16,115 bases of DNA from Deltaproteobacteria bacterium RBG_13_61_14 (GTDB lineage Bacteria > RBG-13-61-14). A program made the translations under genes and the position numbers. This document shows, piece by piece, positions 14,073 to 16,115 of the stretch (position 1 is its first letter; each line of letters starts with the position of its first letter). The notes beneath the pieces are model-generated. The model was not told the DNA's origin. It searched no databases and saw nothing but the letters and a program-made list of their open reading frames with translations. The stretch is from contig MGQK01000045.1 of NCBI GenBank assembly GCA_001797815.1, positions 25,086 to 41,200 on the forward strand, read 5' to 3'.

Positions 14073-14095
14073 GGGCCGGGTTTTAAACCCGGCCC
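14073..14095. repeat. 9-bp intercistronic hairpin before the moeA-like gene
   Basis: GGGCCGGGT (14073-14081), loop TTTAA, ACCCGGCCC (14087-14095), six bp after the DUF362 stop and two bp before the next ribosome site GAGGAG. There is no T-run. It may adjust expression between operon genes or be a further dispersed palindrome, since its G-rich arm and T/A-rich centre recall the repeats at 3302-3360. Confidence 0.6.
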
Positions 14096-14097
14096 GC

Positions 14098-14103
14098 GAG
14101 GAG
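14098..14103 (+). promoter_or_regulatory. Ribosome binding site that fixes the moeA-like start
   Basis: GAGGAG lies 5 nt before the ATG at 14109 and selects it over an in-frame GTG at 14070, which lies inside the hairpin region. Confidence 0.75.
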
Positions 14104-14108
14104 AAGCC

Positions 14109-15311
14109 ATGATTGAGATGATCGCTTTCGAGAGAGCGCGTTCGCTGGTGCTGGGGTCGGTGCATCCGCTGGCGAGCGAGCGGGTGGAGGTGACCTCCGC
14201 GGGCGGCCGGGTCCTGGCCGAACCGGCCGCGGTTTTAGTGGACTTGCCCTCCGCGCGGATTGCCACCCGGGACGGTTTTGCCTTGCGGGCAAAGGAAGCG
14301 GACCCCCGGCGCAAACTCAAGGTCCGGGGCAGCGCCTTTGCCGGCTCTCCTTATCCGGAGCCGCTGGCTCCGGACGCGGCGGTGCGCGTGACCACCGGCG
14401 CGGTGGTCCCGGAAGGCGCGGATACCGTGGTCCCGGACGAGGAGGTTTTGCGCGAGGGCGAGGAAATCCGGGTTCCGGGTTCGCTCGCGGTCAAGAGCTT
14501 TATCCGGGAACAGGGCGAAGAACTCCAGACCGGCCAGCCCCTGTTCCCGGCGGGCACGGTGATTGACCCGCCCATCCTCAGCCTGCTGGTCGCGGCCGGA
14601 CATGGGGAAGTGAAGGTGACCTGCCAGCCCCGGGCACGGGTCCTGGCCATCGGCGATGAGCTCCGTCCCCCGGGCCGGCCGCTCTTGCCGGGCCAGACCT
14701 ATCCGAGCGTGGCCTGGGCCATCGCCGCGGCTTTACGGCAATTGGGCATGGCCGAGGTGCGGGTGGAGCTGTGCGCCGACGAGGAAGACGCGATCCTGGA
14801 GTGTCTGCCCGAGCCGCTGGCCGCGGACCTGATCGTGACCTTGGGCGGCACCGGCCGCGGGGACCGGGACGTGGTCATCTCCGCTCTTGAGAACCGGGGT
14901 TGCGGGTTCGAGTTCCGGGGCATCAAGATGCGGCCCGGCCATTTCACCGCTTTTGGGTTGCTCCGCGAGGTGCCGGTGCTTTGCCTGCCCGGCGGGCCCT
15001 CAGCGGCGGAGGCGGGCTTTTACCAGTTTCTGCGGCCGGTGCTCCTGAAAATGCTGGGCCGGCATCGGCTCGAACTTCCCTCCATCCGGGCCAAGCTGGC
15101 GGAATCGGTCAGCTCACCGAAGGGGCAATACCATTTGATCCGGGGCCGGCTGGAGCGAAAAGAGCGGGAGGAGTGGTTTCATCCGCTTCACGAAACCGGC
15201 GTGCACCAGGAGCTGCGCCTGTCCAACGGATACCTGGCCGTGGCCGAGGCGGTGGAGCATCTGGGCGCCGGCTCCGAAGTCGAGATCGAATTGATCCGGG
15301 AACCCTGGTGA
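14109..15311 (+). CDS. moeA: Divergent MoeA-family molybdopterin molybdotransferase
   Basis: MoeA inserts molybdate into adenylylated molybdopterin. This 400-residue protein has the MoeA domain order: N-terminal ATRDGFALRA (52-61; DGYA site), VRVTTGAVVPEGADTV (92-107), domain 3 AIGDEL (180-185) and LGGTGRGDRD (245-254), MRPGHFTAFG (274-283), LPGGPSAA (293-300) and a C-terminal beta domain. It departs from canonical MoeA: GGVSVGxxD has become GGTGRGDRD, the GxIxDSN segment has become GQTYPS, and LPGNPVSA has become LPGGPSAA, so a conserved Asn is lost. It may be a paralogue for another cofactor or substrate. No molybdoenzyme or other moa/moe gene is in view. It is the third gene of the operon; the isoaspartate methyltransferase follows after 29 bp. 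Confidence 0.85.
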   Translation: MIEMIAFERARSLVLGSVHPLASERVEVTSAGGRVLAEPAAVLVDLPSARIATRDGFALRAKEADPRRKLKVRGSAFAGSPYPEPLAPDAAVRVTTGAVVPEGADTVVPDEEVLREGEEIRVPGSLAVKSFIREQGEELQTGQPLFPAGTVIDPPILSLLVAAGHGEVKVTCQPRARVLAIGDELRPPGRPLLPGQTYPSVAWAIAAALRQLGMAEVRVELCADEEDAILECLPEPLAADLIVTLGGTGRGDRDVVISALENRGCGFEFRGIKMRPGHFTAFGLLREVPVLCLPGGPSAAEAGFYQFLRPVLLKMLGRHRLELPSIRAKLAESVSSPKGQYHLIRGRLERKEREEWFHPLHETGVHQELRLSNGYLAVAEAVEHLGAGSEVEIELIREPW

Positions 15312-15326
15312 AAATCCCGAGCCTCC

Positions 15327-15332
15327 AGGAGG
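15327..15332 (+). promoter_or_regulatory. Ribosome binding site of the Pcm gene, inside an inverted repeat
   Basis: AGGAGG lies 8 nt before the ATG at 15341 and fixes this start over longer in-frame openings inside moeA. It is half of the near-perfect inverted repeat GCCTCC-A-GGAGGC (15321-15333), which might hide it in a folded mRNA. Confidence 0.75.
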
Positions 15333-15340
15333 CTGCGACC

Positions 15341-16102
15341 ATGAAGCCCGCCCGCCGCCTGCTGAAAATGCTTTCGGCCCTGGTCCTGATCCTGCTCGGC
15401 TCGTGCCATAGCTGCAACCATCGGCCCCCGCCACGCACCCCAGCGCCCGAACCGGGCCTCTCGGATCCATACGCGGCGTTGCGGGAAGAAATGGTGCGCG
15501 ATCAGATCGAGGCGCGGGGCATCAATGACCCCAAGGTCCTGAAAGCCATGCGCACCGTGCCCCGGCAGGAGTTCATTCCCGAAGCCGGCCGCAGCCAGGC
15601 CTACGGGGACCACCCGGTGCCGATCGGCTATGGCCAGACCATCAGCCAGCCATACATCGTGGCCTTCATGACCGAGGCGCTCAAGCTGAAGGGGCGGGAG
15701 AAGGTCCTGGAAATCGGCACCGGCTCCGGCTACCAGGCCGCGATCCTGGCCGAGATCGTGCCGGAGGTCTATTCCATTGAGATCTTGTGCGAGCTCTTAA
15801 AATTCGGCCGCCAGAACCTGGACCGCCTGGGCTACCAGCGAGTCATCACCCGGTGTGCGGACGGTTACCAGGGCTGGCCGGAGCACGCGCCGTTTGACGC
15901 GATCATGGTCACCGCGGCGCCGGACCATGTCCCCCAACCCCTGATCGACCAGTTAAAAGTCGGGGGACGCCTGATCCTGCCGGTGGGGGCCTTTTTCCAG
16001 GAACTGTTGCTGATCACCAAGACCGAAAAAGGGATCGCAAAACACTCCTTGCTCCCGGTCCGCTTTGTCCCCATGACCGGGGAGGCGGAACGGAAGAATT
16101 AA
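15341..16102 (+). CDS. pcm: Protein-L-isoaspartate O-methyltransferase with lipoprotein-type signal
   Basis: Pcm methylates isoaspartyl residues in aged proteins with SAM so that they can revert to aspartate. Residues 40-253 are a complete Pcm: MVRDQIEARGI (51-61), VPRQEFIP (73-80), PVPIGYGQTISQPYIVA (92-108), SAM motif I LEIGTGSGYQ (123-132), ADGYQGWP (173-180), FDAIMVTAA (185-193) and a closing GGRLILPVG strand. Unlike cytosolic Pcm (about 210 residues), it has a 39-residue N-terminal addition: basic MKPARR, a hydrophobic core at 10-20 and lipobox LGSC with Cys22, then a Pro-rich spacer. This predicts a lipid-anchored, periplasm-facing enzyme, where a SAM supply is not obvious. It ends the four-gene operon that begins at 12169. 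Confidence 0.92.
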   Translation: MKPARRLLKMLSALVLILLGSCHSCNHRPPPRTPAPEPGLSDPYAALREEMVRDQIEARGINDPKVLKAMRTVPRQEFIPEAGRSQAYGDHPVPIGYGQTISQPYIVAFMTEALKLKGREKVLEIGTGSGYQAAILAEIVPEVYSIEILCELLKFGRQNLDRLGYQRVITRCADGYQGWPEHAPFDAIMVTAAPDHVPQPLIDQLKVGGRLILPVGAFFQELLLITKTEKGIAKHSLLPVRFVPMTGEAERKN

Positions 16103-16115
16103 GGGGTTGTCTATG

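Noticed and set aside
14900-15340. Long N-terminal extension of the Pcm frame inside moeA
   Set aside because: The ribosome site at 15327-15332 and the lipoprotein signal start at 15341 show the true start; the extension is out-of-frame moeA sequence.
16103-16115. Possible start of a further operon gene (AAGGGG then ATG at the last three bases)
   Set aside because: No coding sequence is available beyond the window edge to support it.

Overview
The window is a GC-rich stretch of bacterial chromosome. An Omp85-type outer-membrane barrel, a type IV pilin, a lipoprotein-like export signal and other export signals point to a diderm (Gram-negative) bacterium. A BadF/HgdC-type ATPase and a DUF362-ferredoxin fusion suggest anaerobic or microaerobic low-potential redox chemistry. 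The pilin resembles those of myxobacteria, other former Deltaproteobacteria and Acidobacteria, but I cannot assign a phylum. No rRNA, phage genes, CRISPR array or intact transposase is visible.

Layout. (a) 1-275 is the 5' part of a NUDIX hydrolase gene on the minus strand. (b) 461-3119 holds a DUF4388 / J-like / TPR scaffold protein and a membrane-anchored protein of unknown function. (c) 3120-3419 is a gene-free repeat island with heptamer tandems, a perfect hairpin and a nested double hairpin. (d) 3504-5358 holds an exported protein built of seven ~51-residue repeats (probably one seven-bladed beta-propeller) and a six-cysteine type IV pilin-like protein. (e) 5393-5614 is a second repeat island that shares an 18-bp sequence and a palindrome type with the first. 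(f) 5615-7542 (minus) holds hflX and, upstream of it, tRNA-Gly(CCC). (g) 7711-11266 holds ilvD, then an Omp85-like barrel and a small one-TM protein. (h) 11285-12079 (minus) is a SAM methyltransferase. (i) 12169-16102 is a compact four-gene operon: HgdC/BadF-type activase, DUF362 plus two [4Fe-4S] motifs, a divergent MoeA, and a protein-isoaspartate methyltransferase with a lipoprotein-type signal.

How the parts may work together. Good sigma70-like promoters can be read by eye for several transcripts, and at least two place the predicted +1 almost on the start codon, which suggests leaderless mRNAs. The propeller-pilin pair looks like a surface or adhesion cassette between two repeat islands. 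The last operon is the most unusual part. It couples by a 4-bp overlap an ATP-driven electron 'archerase' to a ferredoxin-like partner with no dehydratase in sight, beside a MoeA paralogue that deviates at conserved motifs and a repair methyltransferase apparently sent out of the cytoplasm.
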